A program made the translations under genes and the position numbers. A stretch of DNA of 64,000 nt from Bog-473 sp963779735 (GTDB lineage: Bacteria > Actinomycetota > Acidimicrobiia > Acidimicrobiales > RAAP-2). The notes under the pieces were generated by a model that ran no database searches, had not been told where the DNA came from, and saw nothing but the letters and a program-made list of their open reading frames with translations. Within the stretch, counting starts at the first letter, position 1. Each line of letters begins with the position of its first letter. Below are positions 8,837 to 18,153 of this stretch, piece by piece. The stretch lies in NCBI GenBank assembly GCA_963779735.1, contig CAVZZJ010000010.1, positions 72,143-136,142 on the forward strand, read 5' to 3'.

Positions 8837-10027
8837 CTAGGGGGATGCGCCCAGCGTCACGTCGACCACACGTGTGGTCGAGCCGTCGGTGACCGCCAGC
8901 CCGACGGTCGAGTCCGGCGGCAGCACGTAGAGCCGGGCCCGCAGGTCGGCCATGGAGCGGATCGGCACCGAGTTCAGGGCGACGACGACGTCTCCCGCCT
9001 GCAGGAGCCCGGTGGCGGGGCTCCCGGGCATGACTGCCGCCACCCGGGCGCCGGTTGTCCCCGGCGGGGTCGCACCCTCCACGCCCAGCCATCCGTGTGG
9101 TGAGACCCGGCCCGTCGAGCGCAGGTCGTCAGAGACCCCGAGCACCAGTTGGGTGGGGAGGAAACAGGGTGAGGGGCCCGCACCGTAGTAGATGCCGATG
9201 ACGTCACCCGCCTGATTGAGGAGCGGGTCGCCGGGCTTCTCGTTGACCGCCGCCGCCGAGGACGTGATGTCGGGCATCCCCTTGGCCCAACCGCTGGCGA
9301 TCATCGCGTCCACGGCGGTCACCGAGCCGACCGTGCCGTGCAGCGCCACCACGCCGGCGTCGGGGGCCGCCATGCTCAAGGTCAGCACGGCGCTCCCGTC
9401 GAGCAGTGTCGAGTCGTCGGCGAAGGGAGCCACGGGGATGTCCTCGGGCACGCTGATCAGGGCCAGATCGGAGGAGTCGTCGATGCCCACCACCGAGGCC
9501 CGCAGCTGCCGCCCCCCGGGGCCGATCATGGAGAGACGACGCAGACCCGACAGCCCATCGGCCGTCGTGGCCACCAGCCCCCCCTCGGCCACGGCCACGC
9601 CCACCAGTGAGACGGCCCCATGTGTGGTGTCCGCCTGCAGTTCCACCATTGAGCGACCGGCCGGCTGGGCCGGAGCGGGGACCTGTTCGTTCTGCACGGC
9701 CAACGTCGTCAGGGGCATATCGGGCGTGTTGTCGCTGGCCGGGGACGAGGCCGGGTGATCGGAGACCGGTGAGAGCAGCACGATGACCCAGGCCACGGCG
9801 GCCAGTGCGGCGGCGGCACCGATCAGGATCATTGTGCGTGGATGGGTACCCTTCAGGCGCGTCGTTGCGGTGCGGGTCGCCCCCGCTGCCAGCTCGCTCG
9901 GGTGCCTCCAGAGGCGATCGTCGGGATCGATCCAACCGCGCAACGACGGGCCAACGACCTCCGGTGAACTGCCCGAATCGTCCCTGTCCGGTCCCTCTTC
10001 GAGTGGCTCCTCGGGTGTAGGGGTCAC
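8837..10027 (-). CDS. HtrA-like trypsin-fold/PDZ membrane protein with a degenerate catalytic triad
   Basis: 396 residues from a GTG at 10027. A cytoplasmic N-terminus (1-65) contains WIDPDDRLWRHPSEL, a motif seen before the membrane anchor of actinobacterial HtrA-like proteins. One transmembrane helix (about 66-86) leads to an exported trypsin-like domain and a C-terminal PDZ domain (LGVEGATPPGTTGARVAAVM, then GDVVVALNSVPI). The family catalytic motifs are altered. The region normally holding the His (TNAHVV) reads VATTADGLSG. The Ser motif GNSGGPLLN reads KPGDPLLN, so Ser is replaced. The Asp in DSSDLALI remains. This is probably an inactive protease scaffold that senses or binds peptides outside the membrane. 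Confidence 0.88.
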   Translation of the reverse strand: MTPTPEEPLEEGPDRDDSGSSPEVVGPSLRGWIDPDDRLWRHPSELAAGATRTATTRLKGTHPRTMILIGAAAALAAVAWVIVLLSPVSDHPASSPASDNTPDMPLTTLAVQNEQVPAPAQPAGRSMVELQADTTHGAVSLVGVAVAEGGLVATTADGLSGLRRLSMIGPGGRQLRASVVGIDDSSDLALISVPEDIPVAPFADDSTLLDGSAVLTLSMAAPDAGVVALHGTVGSVTAVDAMIASGWAKGMPDITSSAAAVNEKPGDPLLNQAGDVIGIYYGAGPSPCFLPTQLVLGVSDDLRSTGRVSPHGWLGVEGATPPGTTGARVAAVMPGSPATGLLQAGDVVVALNSVPIRSMADLRARLYVLPPDSTVGLAVTDGSTTRVVDVTLGASP

Positions 10028-10096
10028 CTCATGAGGCTACCGACGGCCAAGGACGAAATGCGGTCGGGTCACCGCCCGGCCGTACCATGAGGCCCT

Positions 10097-11097
10097 ATGT
10101 CTCGCGACCTGGCCATCGACCTTGGCACGGCCAACACCTTGGTGTACGCCAAGGGCAAGGGTCTGGTGCTCAACGAACCGACCGTGGTCGCGCTCGACTC
10201 GCGCACCCGCGAGGTCCTGGCCATCGGGACCGACGCGTGGCAGATGATCGGCCGCACCCCGGGCTACATCGTGGCCGAACGTCCCCTGCGGGGCGGCGCC
10301 ATCACCGACTTCGAGGTCACGGAGCGGATGCTGAGCGTGTTGCTCCATCGGGTCGGCGTCAGCCGGTTGAACCGGCCCAAGGTCCTCATCTGCGTTCCCT
10401 CGGCCATCACCGCGGTCGAGCGCCGTGCCGTCAAAGAGGCGACCCGACGAGCCGGTGCATCGGCCAGCTTTCTTATCGAACAGCCGATGGCGGCCGCCAT
10501 CGGTGCCGGCCTGGCCATCCACGAACCGGTGGGCAACATGGTGGTCGACATCGGCGGTGGCACATCGGAGATGGCGGTCATTTCGCTCGGTGGCGTGGTG
10601 GCGGTACGCGCCCTGCGCTGTGGTGGTTTCGATTTCGACGCCTCCATTCAGGCGTACGTGCGCCACGAGCACGGAGTGGCCATCGGTGAACGGACCGCCG
10701 AGGCGGTCAAGCACGCCATCGGTTCGGCGTTCCCCTACCCGAGGGAGCAGGGTGCCGAGATCAGGGGCGCGAGGTGGCAACCGGGAGACCCAAGCTGGTG
10801 GTGCTCACGCCCGACGAGGTGAGGGGTGCGCTGGAGGAGAACGTCAGCCAGGTCATCGCCGCCGCCGCCACCTGCCTGGGCGACGCCCCGCCAGAACTAG
10901 CCCAGGACATCATGTTCCAGGGCATCCATCTCACGGGCGGCGGCTCGCTGCTGCGTGGTGTGACGCAACGGTTGGCCGACGCGACGGCCGTGCCGGTGCA
11001 TCTGGTGGACGCACCCCTCGAATGCGTCGTGCAGGGCGCCGGACAGTGCCTCGAGTCGTTCGACCGCCTCAAGCGCCTCTTCACCGAAGACGACTGA
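10097..11097 (+). pseudogene. mreB: MreB rod-shape actin homologue, interrupted by a -1 frameshift
   Basis: The first frame (from ATG 10097) gives the MreB N-terminus with DLGTANT (phosphate 1), PSAITAVERRAVKEA and DIGGGTSEMAVISLGG (phosphate 2), up to AVKHAIGSAFP. Translation then derails after AEIRG. The C-terminal part (VATGRPKLVVLTPDEVRGAL ... GIHLTGGGSLLRGV ... VVQGAGQCLE) continues in another frame to a TGA at 11095. Restoring one base in the G run at 10764-10767 joins the two into a full-length 333-residue protein. MreB polymerises under the membrane to guide wall synthesis. No mreC or mreD is nearby. Since both halves are perfectly conserved, a sequencing indel is more likely than decay. 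Confidence 0.92.
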
Positions 11098-11102
11098 GCG
11101 AA

Positions 11103-11771
11103 CTATCCGCCGCTCCCGGCGAGGAGCTCGTCGGCCGCCTGCCGGACCTGCCAGTCCCGGTCCTGCGCGGCGCGGCGCAGGGCCGGATCGACCCGGGGGT
11201 CGTCGAAGCCCGCCAACGCGACGGTGGCCCGGCGCCGAACCGTAGGCCTGTCCTCCAGCGCGGCGATGACGGCCGGCAGGCCACGCTGATCGCCGATGGC
11301 GCCCAGGGCAGCCACGGCGGCCTCCCGGCATCGCACGTCGTCGTGCCCCTGCGCCGTCGCCACCAGCGCGCTCACGCCCCCGGCCACCCTCCGCTCGGCC
11401 AGGAACCAGGCCGCTCCCACCACGACGAGAGGGTCGGGATCGGACAGCGCGCCCACGAGGAGCTCGTAGAGCGCGGAGCGCGAGCCGCGACCCCGCACCG
11501 ACAGGGCGGCGTCGGTGGCCCGCCGCCGGAGGGGTGGCGCGCCCGAGGCCAGGGCGCAGGCGATGTCGGGCACGCCGAGTGCACCGATGCGGGCCAGCGC
11601 TCCCAGCGCGGCGGCGCGCACCTCGGCGTCGGGATCGCCGAGGCCTCGGCGGGCCCGCTCCACCCGGCCGGTGTGCCCGGCGGCGATCACGGCCCGCCGC
11701 CGCGCCGCGACCCGGTTTTCGGCGGGTTCCGTGGCAGGATCATCGCTCACCGTTTCGAGTATGGCCGACAT
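11103..11771 (-). CDS. HEAT-repeat protein
   Basis: 222 residues from an ATG at 11771; a GTG at 11750 is an alternative that avoids overlap with the divergent PDZ-Lon gene (ATG at 11761). Neither has a visible ribosome site. The protein is made of short paired helices repeating every 30 or so residues, with signatures such as GDPDAEVRAAALGALARIG, DVRCREAAVAALGAIGDQRG, DRPTVRRRATVALAGFDDP and DRDWQVRQAADELL. These are PBS-lyase-type HEAT repeats, usually protein-interaction scaffolds. There is no membrane segment. Its stop lies 5 bp from the end of mreB (convergent). The partner is unknown. Confidence 0.82.
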   Translation of the reverse strand: MSAILETVSDDPATEPAENRVAARRRAVIAAGHTGRVERARRGLGDPDAEVRAAALGALARIGALGVPDIACALASGAPPLRRRATDAALSVRGRGSRSALYELLVGALSDPDPLVVVGAAWFLAERRVAGGVSALVATAQGHDDVRCREAAVAALGAIGDQRGLPAVIAALEDRPTVRRRATVALAGFDDPRVDPALRRAAQDRDWQVRQAADELLAGSGG

Positions 11772-12951
11772 AGACACCACTGACGCCGGGGAGGCCGCGG
11801 CCATCCCCTCGCCCGCCGCCTTGGCCGTGCCCAGGCGTTCACGCCCGCGCCGCTGGTCCAACGTCTTGTTGGTTCTCGTCGCCGTTCTCGGCGCGCTGAT
11901 CGTGGTTCTCGGTCGATGGCACGTCAACTACGTCGCGCTCACGCCCGGAGATGCCCAGCCGGTGGCTCCCCTCATAAAGGTGCCGGCGAAACTCGATCAC
12001 CGGCTCACCGGCAAGATCCTCCTCACCGACGTCTACGAGACCCCCCTCAACGCCCTGACCTACCTGCAAGAGCGCTACTTCTCCTCCGACGCCCAGGTGT
12101 ATTCGGAGGCCGAGCTCAACGGACCTGGGACACCCGAAGACCAGGCGATCGCCCAGGGTTACCTGGAGATGAGCCAGTCCCAGTCCTTCGCCACCGCGGC
12201 GGCGCTCACCTACCTGGGCTACACCGTGAGCAGCCAGGAAGCCGGTGTGCTCGTCGATGGCGTCGGCACCGGCACGCCGGCCTGGCGCGTCCTCAAGGTG
12301 TCCCAGATCATCACGGCGGTAAACGGCACCCCCACGCCCACCTCCTGCGCCCTGACCTCGGCGTTGCACGGGCTCCGGCCCGGCACCACCGCCTCGCTCT
12401 CGGTCGAGCAGTCGTCGATCAACGCGTCCGGCGTGTTCGTGCCCGGACCGATCGCGGCGCGCCGGATCACCCTGGGGAAGCCGCCGAGGGGGATGACGGA
12501 ACCGGGGTGCGGCGCGTCGGACACGGTACCGACGGCCTACCTGGGCATTGCGACGGAGCAACAGATCGCCTGGAGCTTCCCGGTCAAGGTGGCGGTGGAC
12601 ACCGCCGACATAGGAGGACCGTCCGCGGGGCTGGCCATGACGCTGGGCATCATCGACAAGCTCTCGGGGGGCCGTCTCACCGGCAACCGCGTGGTGGCGG
12701 CGACGGGCACCATCGATCCCCGGGGCGACGTGGGCGACGTTGGCGGTGTCCCCGAGAAGACGATTGCCGTCGAGCGCGCCGGGGCCACCGTGTTCTTCGT
12801 GCCGCCCCAGGAGTACAAGGCGGCGCTCTCCAAGGCCACCCCGCAACTGCACGTCTACGCGGTCTCCACACTCGGCCAGGCCCTGCGGATCCTCGAGCGG
12901 CTGGGAGGCACGGTACCCGCCAGTCACCTGCGAGCCCAGGCGGCGCCGTAG
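11761..12951 (+). CDS. PDZ-domain Lon-type (S16) membrane serine protease
   Basis: 396 residues. The ATG at 11761 precedes an Arg-rich start and a single transmembrane segment (SNVLLVLVAVLGALIVVLG, about residues 33-51). A PDZ-like region lies in the middle (GVGTGTPAWRVLKVSQIITA and onward). The C-terminal Lon proteolytic domain has Ser288 in GGPSAGLAMTLG and Lys333 in GGVPEKTIAVERAG, the correct Ser-Lys dyad spacing. The architecture and neighbours match Rv3194c. It probably cleaves membrane or exported proteins from outside the membrane. The next gene starts 9 bp downstream, so they may be cotranscribed. Confidence 0.92.
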   Translation: MADIDTTDAGEAAAIPSPAALAVPRRSRPRRWSNVLLVLVAVLGALIVVLGRWHVNYVALTPGDAQPVAPLIKVPAKLDHRLTGKILLTDVYETPLNALTYLQERYFSSDAQVYSEAELNGPGTPEDQAIAQGYLEMSQSQSFATAAALTYLGYTVSSQEAGVLVDGVGTGTPAWRVLKVSQIITAVNGTPTPTSCALTSALHGLRPGTTASLSVEQSSINASGVFVPGPIAARRITLGKPPRGMTEPGCGASDTVPTAYLGIATEQQIAWSFPVKVAVDTADIGGPSAGLAMTLGIIDKLSGGRLTGNRVVAATGTIDPRGDVGDVGGVPEKTIAVERAGATVFFVPPQEYKAALSKATPQLHVYAVSTLGQALRILERLGGTVPASHLRAQAAP

Positions 12952-12960
12952 TCTTTCCCT

Positions 12961-14577
12961 ATGCCTGAAGGCCGTTCACCCATTTCCTCCGCACGCGTAT
13001 CGACGGGAGACATCGCCCGTCATTCGTTCGCCATCGTCCGACGGGGATTCGACATCGACGAGGTGAAGACGTACCTCCAGACCGTGGCGCGCAGCATCGA
13101 GGTGCTCGAAGAGCGAGAGCAGGAGCTGCGCGACGCCCTCGCGGAGGCGGACGAGCGAGCGGCCCACCCGGTGGTCGACGAAGCGACGTTGACCGCCTCG
13201 CTGGGGCAGCACAGCGCGCAGATCCTGCGGCATGCGCACGATGAGGCGGCGAGGATCGTGGTCCAGGCCCAAGAGGGGGCCGCCACGCTGCTCCGGGAGG
13301 CCCAGAGCCAAGCCAACGAGACTCAGGAGCGAAGCGAGGCGGCCTCGGCGGAACGGGTGGCGGAAGCCGAGCTCATGGTGGCCAATGCCCGACAGGAGTC
13401 CCTCCAGGAGGTCGAGCGGATCCGGGCCGACGCGGTGGCCGCAGGGGAGGCGGTGATCGCCAGTGCCAAGGAGGAGGGAAGGGCGCTGCTCGAACAGGTG
13501 CAGGAGGCGCGCAAGCGCGTCATCGCCGACCTGGCGACTCGCCGCAAGGCCCTGTCGATCCAGATAGAGCAGCTGCGTGCCGCTCGTGACGAGATGGCCG
13601 CCTCGGTCCAAGGGGTGCGTTTCTCCATAGACGAGATCCTGAGCCAGATGGAACACTCGGACGACGCGGCCCGCGCCGCCGCCCTGGCTGCGGGGGACCA
13701 GGCCCGCCTGCACACGCCCAGGGAAGCAACCGATGACGAGGCGACGGGCGGCGCAGAGGGCATGGATCCGCTGCACGAGGCCGTGGCGCCCTCGGTGGAC
13801 GAGCTCTTCGCCCGCATCCGGGCCGCAACCGACCAGGAGGGGGACGCGGCGGGGCCGGCCTCGGAGGCCGCGGTCGGCGGGGCCGAACCGGAGGCCGAAC
13901 CGGAGCCCGAGCCCGAGCCCGTCGCCGAAGGACCCGACCGCGAGCTCATCAGCCGCCGCGACGAACTGCTCTCACCCATTTCGGCGCAGCTGTCGAGGCA
14001 CGTCAAGAGGGCCCTGGGGGACGACCAGAACCGCCTGCTCGACGTGCTGCGCAGCACGCCGAACCTGTCGGGGGAGGAGTTGCTCGGTCCCGAGGACGTG
14101 CATCTCTCGACGTTCACCACCGCGGCGCAGGGGCACATGGCCGACGCCTTCGCCGCCGGCTCGGTGTTCGGCGGAGCGGCGGCGGGGTCGATCCAACCGG
14201 AGGGCGCCGCCGAGCAGGCCGCCGCCGGCCTGTCACGCACGATCGTGACCAAGTTGCGCCAGCGCATGCTGGAGGGCTCCGACGACGGCGAAGGGGCGAG
14301 CGAACGGGTGGGGGGGGCGTTCCGCGAGTGGCGGGGCGAACGGATAGAGAGGCTGGTGGGCGACTTCGCCGTGCAGGCGTTCTCGGCCGGCGTGGCAGCG
14401 GCGGTGTCCCCGGAGGGCCGGCTGCGCTGGGTGCTGACCTCGACGGACGGCTGTTCGGACTGTGACGACAACGCGCTGGCCGGAACGGTGCCCCTGTCCG
14501 AGGGGTTTCCCACCGGCCACGCCTATCCCCCTGCCCATTCGGGTTGCCGATGCTTGGTGGCACCTGAGGGGGGGTAG
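12961..14577 (+). CDS. DivIVA-domain coiled-coil protein with phage head-morphogenesis-like Cys/His C-terminus
   Basis: 538 residues. Residues about 16-52 (GDIARHSFAIVRRGFDIDEV and onward) are a DivIVA N-terminal domain, which binds curved membrane at poles and septa. A long Ala/Glu/Arg-rich coiled coil follows to about 235, then an acidic linker with an EPEPEPEP run (about 313-322). The last 50 residues resemble the C-terminal motif of Mu gpF/SPP1 gp7-type phage minor head proteins: W490-V-L, C498-x2-C501, FPTGHAYPPAH with H520 and H526, then C529-R-C531. Those residues probably bind one metal ion. It lies 9 bp after PDZ-Lon. No phage genes surround it. Function unknown; the fusion of the two parts is the notable point. 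Confidence 0.85.
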   Translation: MPEGRSPISSARVSTGDIARHSFAIVRRGFDIDEVKTYLQTVARSIEVLEEREQELRDALAEADERAAHPVVDEATLTASLGQHSAQILRHAHDEAARIVVQAQEGAATLLREAQSQANETQERSEAASAERVAEAELMVANARQESLQEVERIRADAVAAGEAVIASAKEEGRALLEQVQEARKRVIADLATRRKALSIQIEQLRAARDEMAASVQGVRFSIDEILSQMEHSDDAARAAALAAGDQARLHTPREATDDEATGGAEGMDPLHEAVAPSVDELFARIRAATDQEGDAAGPASEAAVGGAEPEAEPEPEPEPVAEGPDRELISRRDELLSPISAQLSRHVKRALGDDQNRLLDVLRSTPNLSGEELLGPEDVHLSTFTTAAQGHMADAFAAGSVFGGAAAGSIQPEGAAEQAAAGLSRTIVTKLRQRMLEGSDDGEGASERVGGAFREWRGERIERLVGDFAVQAFSAGVAAAVSPEGRLRWVLTSTDGCSDCDDNALAGTVPLSEGFPTGHAYPPAHSGCRCLVAPEGG

Positions 14578-14615
14578 ACCTGGACGGGCGGGCGCCGGAC
14601 GTTAGGCTCCCCCCC

Positions 14616-17600
14616 GTGCGAACCCCCCGCGACCTCTCTACCGCCCGCCCGCCCGGCTCCCGCCGGCGGGCCCGGTGGTGGATCGTCGGGGCCGTCGTCG
14701 TCCTCATCGTCCTGCTGGCCTCGTTGCGGACCTTCGCCGACATCTTCACCGACGGTCTGTGGTTCTCGTCGGTGCACTACCACAGCGTCTTCTCCACGTT
14801 GCTGGTGGTCAAGGTCGGCCTCTTCGGAGTGTTCGGGGCGATCTTCTTCACCGTGATGTGGATCAACCTGGTCGTCTGCGACCGCCTGGCCACCGATGAG
14901 ACCGGAGCCATACAGAAGGACGAGCTCGTACGGCGCTACCAGCAGTTCGTGCGTCCCTACGCCGGGCGGCTCTACATCGCTTTGGCCTTCATCATGGCGC
15001 TCATCGCCGCATCGGGGACGATCGGCGAATGGCAGAATTGGATCCTGTTCCGGCACGGGGGCAACTTCGACGCCACCGACCCGCAGTTCCATAAGAACGT
15101 CGGCTTCTACGTCTTCAAGCTGCCCTTCTTGAACTTCCTCGTCGACTGGACGCTGGCCATCCTCATCGTCACGCTCGTGGTGACGACCGTCTTCCACTAC
15201 CTCAATGGCGGGATCGTTCCCCAGCGCGGGCTGCCCCGCGTGCGGCCGCCGGTCAAGGCGCACCTCTCGGTGCTGCTGGCGCTCATCGCCCTCGACAAGG
15301 CGGCCGGCTACGTCCTGCAGCGCTGGGGCCTGGTCAACGCGCAGGACGGCTACGTCGACGGGGCCGGCTACACCGACGTCCACGCCCGGCTGCCCGCGCA
15401 GTCCCTCCTCGTCGTCGTCTCGATCTTCGCCGCCGGCATCCTGCTCTTCAACATCCGGCGTCAGGGGTGGACCCTGCCGGTCCTGGCCGTGGGGATCTGG
15501 GCCTTCGTGGCCCTGGTGGTCGGTGTGATCTACCCGGCCCTGCTGCAGGCCCTGAAGGTCACTCCGGCCCAATCCTCGCTCGAGGCGCCCTACATCCAGC
15601 GCAACATCACCGCCACACGTGCCGCCTACGGGCTGAACAACGTCAAGGTGGAGCCGTTCGCCGCCGAGACGGACGTCTCGGGTGCAACGGTGGCGCAGTC
15701 GACGGCCACCCTCAACAACATCAGGCTCTGGGACCCCGACCCGACCATCAGCCTGCAGACCTTCAACCAGCAGCAGAAGATCCGGTCCTACTACACGTTC
15801 CAATCCCTCGGCGTGGATCGCTACTACATTGACGGGCAGGTCACCCCGGTCCTCATCGGTGTCCGGGAGGTCTCCCCCTCGAACCTCCCCTCCCAGTCGT
15901 GGGTCAACCTGCACCTGGAGTACACCCACGGCGATGGGGCGGTGGTGGCCGTCGCCAACGAGGCGCAGTCCAACGGGAACCCGGTCTACGGCATTAAGAA
16001 CGTGCCGCCGACATCGACGAACGGCCTGCCGAAGATCACCCAGCCGGACGTCTACTTCGGCTCCGGCGACACCGGCTACGTCGTCGCCAACACCAAGCAG
16101 CTCGAGATCGGCGGCACGAGCCCCAACAGCGAGAGCCACTACTCCGGCCCCGAGGCCACCGGAGGCGTGCAGCTGTCCTCCTTCCTCGACCGGGCCGCCT
16201 TCGCGCTGCGACTGGGCGACTTCAACCTGCTGATCTCCGACCAGATCACGACCAAGTCGCGGATCATGTTCGTACGCGACCCGGTGCAGATGGCCCAGAA
16301 GGCGGCGCCCTTCCTCAGCTTCAACCAGAACCCCTATGCGGTGGTGGACGGCGGGCAGATCTACTGGATCGTGGACGGGTACACGACGACCAACCAGTAC
16401 CCCTACTCGCAGAACGCGGACACCCAGCAGGCGGCGTTCGGGAGCGGCCTGCCGGCCAGCTACAACTACGTCCGCAACTCGGTGAAGGTGGTCATAAACG
16501 CCTACACGGGCCAGATGACCTTCTACAACGCGGACAAGAACGACCCGATCCTGCAGGCCTACGAGTCGGCCTTCCCGCACATGTTCACCCCGCTGTCCAA
16601 GATGAGCGCCGGCCTGCAGGCCCACCTCCGCTATCCCCCCGACATCTTCTCCATTCAGTCGGCCATTTACGGTCGCTACCACCTGACGTCGCCGTCACAG
16701 TTCTACTCGGCGAACAATGCCTGGCAGCTCTCCCCGACGGCCGGGGCGGGCCCGCCGTCGCAGGCATTGCTGGTGCAGGCCACCCTCAACCAGCAGGGCC
16801 AGGTGGTCTCGACCAGCCCCTCGCGTATGGCGCCGCTCTACCAGGTGAATGCCCTCCCCCGCTCCTCGACCCAGTCCTTCACCGTCACCGACGCCTACGT
16901 GCCGGCATCGCAGTCGAACTCCTCGGGCTCCAACAACCTGAACCTGAGCGCGTTCATGGTGGGCACGTCGGATCCGGGCGACTACGGGCAGCTCACCGTC
17001 TACGAGACGCCGCAGTCGACCCCCGGCCCGGGCAATGCGGATTCCTACATGTCGCAGAACCACCAGGTCTCCTCCGAGATCACCCTCTTGGACCAGCACG
17101 GCTCCGAGGTGTTGCTGGGCAACACGCTGATGGTCCCGGTCGGCCAGGCCATGCTCTACCTGCGACCGCTGTACGTGGCGTCGACCTCCATCCCCCTCCC
17201 GCAGCTGACCTACGTGATCGGGTCGCTCGGGCAGAAGGTGGTGATCGAGTCAACGGTGTCCCAGACGCTGAGCGACCTCCTCAACACGATCGTGTCCACA
17301 CCAGGGTCGACGCCGAGTAGCCCCACCGGCGTCACGGGGACGGTCCCCACCGCGGTGCAGAACGCTCTCACCGCGGCGCAGAACGACTACACGCAGGCGC
17401 TGGCCGCGCTCAAGGCCGGCAACCTGGGGACGTACCAGTCCGACATCGGCGCCATGCAGCAGGAGATCACCATTGCCCAGCAGGCGTTGCAAGCGGCCGC
17501 AGGGACGCCGACCACCACCACGCCGACGACCACGCCGACGGCCAAGGGGAAGAGCACGAAGGAGTCCTCGAAGATCAAGACCCCGACCAGCACGGAGCCC

Positions 17601-17648
17601 AAGGCGTCGACGACCACGACGCTGGCTTCCGCGCAGGGGTCCCACTGA
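14616..17648 (+). CDS. UPF0182 family integral membrane protein
   Basis: 1010 residues from a GTG at 14616. The N-terminal third has about seven transmembrane helices (for example WWIVGAVVVLIVLLASL near 22-38) and a conserved DGLWFSSVHYHSVFSTLL loop. The rest is a large, mostly extracytoplasmic domain with TRAAYGLNNVKVEPF, LWDPDPTISLQTFNQQQKIR and VDRYYIDGQ, all typical of UPF0182 (Rv0064/Rv3193c). The C-terminus is a Thr/Pro/Ser-rich tail. The biochemical role of the family is unknown. It sits close to PDZ-Lon and DUF2342 as in mycobacteria. The usual length is about 980-1000, so it is complete. Confidence 0.92.
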   Translation: MRTPRDLSTARPPGSRRRARWWIVGAVVVLIVLLASLRTFADIFTDGLWFSSVHYHSVFSTLLVVKVGLFGVFGAIFFTVMWINLVVCDRLATDETGAIQKDELVRRYQQFVRPYAGRLYIALAFIMALIAASGTIGEWQNWILFRHGGNFDATDPQFHKNVGFYVFKLPFLNFLVDWTLAILIVTLVVTTVFHYLNGGIVPQRGLPRVRPPVKAHLSVLLALIALDKAAGYVLQRWGLVNAQDGYVDGAGYTDVHARLPAQSLLVVVSIFAAGILLFNIRRQGWTLPVLAVGIWAFVALVVGVIYPALLQALKVTPAQSSLEAPYIQRNITATRAAYGLNNVKVEPFAAETDVSGATVAQSTATLNNIRLWDPDPTISLQTFNQQQKIRSYYTFQSLGVDRYYIDGQVTPVLIGVREVSPSNLPSQSWVNLHLEYTHGDGAVVAVANEAQSNGNPVYGIKNVPPTSTNGLPKITQPDVYFGSGDTGYVVANTKQLEIGGTSPNSESHYSGPEATGGVQLSSFLDRAAFALRLGDFNLLISDQITTKSRIMFVRDPVQMAQKAAPFLSFNQNPYAVVDGGQIYWIVDGYTTTNQYPYSQNADTQQAAFGSGLPASYNYVRNSVKVVINAYTGQMTFYNADKNDPILQAYESAFPHMFTPLSKMSAGLQAHLRYPPDIFSIQSAIYGRYHLTSPSQFYSANNAWQLSPTAGAGPPSQALLVQATLNQQGQVVSTSPSRMAPLYQVNALPRSSTQSFTVTDAYVPASQSNSSGSNNLNLSAFMVGTSDPGDYGQLTVYETPQSTPGPGNADSYMSQNHQVSSEITLLDQHGSEVLLGNTLMVPVGQAMLYLRPLYVASTSIPLPQLTYVIGSLGQKVVIESTVSQTLSDLLNTIVSTPGSTPSSPTGVTGTVPTAVQNALTAAQNDYTQALAALKAGNLGTYQSDIGAMQQEITIAQQALQAAAGTPTTTTPTTTPTAKGKSTKESSKIKTPTSTEPKASTTTTLASAQGSH

Positions 17649-17736
17649 GGCAGGCTGTCGTTGGGCATGGCAAGCTGATGATCCCGTTCTGTGGGGTGCG
17701 GCGGTGAGTGCGGTGATGCAATGAAAGGATGAGCTG

Positions 17737-18153
17737 ATGGGACTGCTCGACAAGGTGAAGGCGCAGGCGACGGCGGCAACCGTGATGGCCAAGGACGCAG
17801 CGCAAAAGGGCCAGGCCAAGCTCGACGAGGTCCAGGCCAAGAAGGCCGCCGACGGCATGTTGCGCGATCTGGGTGCTGCGTTCTACGCCACCAAGACGGG
17901 CCGTGCCACGCCGAGCACGGACGCCGAGATCGAGAGCCTGGTGGCGGCCCTCCAATCCCATGAGTCCGAGCACGGTGCCCTGACGTTGGCGCCCGAGTCG
18001 GCTGCGGCCGCACCGACGGCCACCACCGCGGCGCCCCCCACCGCCATGCCGGCAACGGCTCCGGGCACATCGAGCCCGCCGCCGCCACCCCCGGCGACCG
18101 TGGCCGACCCGTCGAGCCCGCCACCCCCTCCCCCCACCGCTCAGACGATCTGA
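17737..18153 (+). CDS. Small hypothetical protein with Pro-rich C-terminus
   Basis: 138 residues. An AAAGGATGAG ribosome site precedes the ATG by 4-6 bases. The N-terminal 60 residues form an amphipathic, Ala/Lys-rich helix beginning MGLLDKVKAQATAATVMAKD; a short conserved block (LRDLGAAFYATKTGRA, ESLVAALQSHES) follows; the last 60 residues are Ala/Thr/Pro-rich with two polyproline runs. Proteins with this plan are common in actinobacteria beside envelope genes, but I know of no function. It follows UPF0182 by 88 bp and ends inside a direct repeat, before the initiator tRNA. Confidence 0.72.
   Translation: MGLLDKVKAQATAATVMAKDAAQKGQAKLDEVQAKKAADGMLRDLGAAFYATKTGRATPSTDAEIESLVAALQSHESEHGALTLAPESAAAAPTATTAAPPTAMPATAPGTSSPPPPPPATVADPSSPPPPPPTAQTI

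Noticed and set aside
10764..10767. Programmed frameshift in mreB.
   Set aside because: No slippery heptamer; MreB is not known to need one; single missing G in a G run is a typical sequencing error.
14523..16682. A 719-codon open frame on the minus strand.
   Set aside because: Antisense shadow of UPF0182; no recognisable motif.
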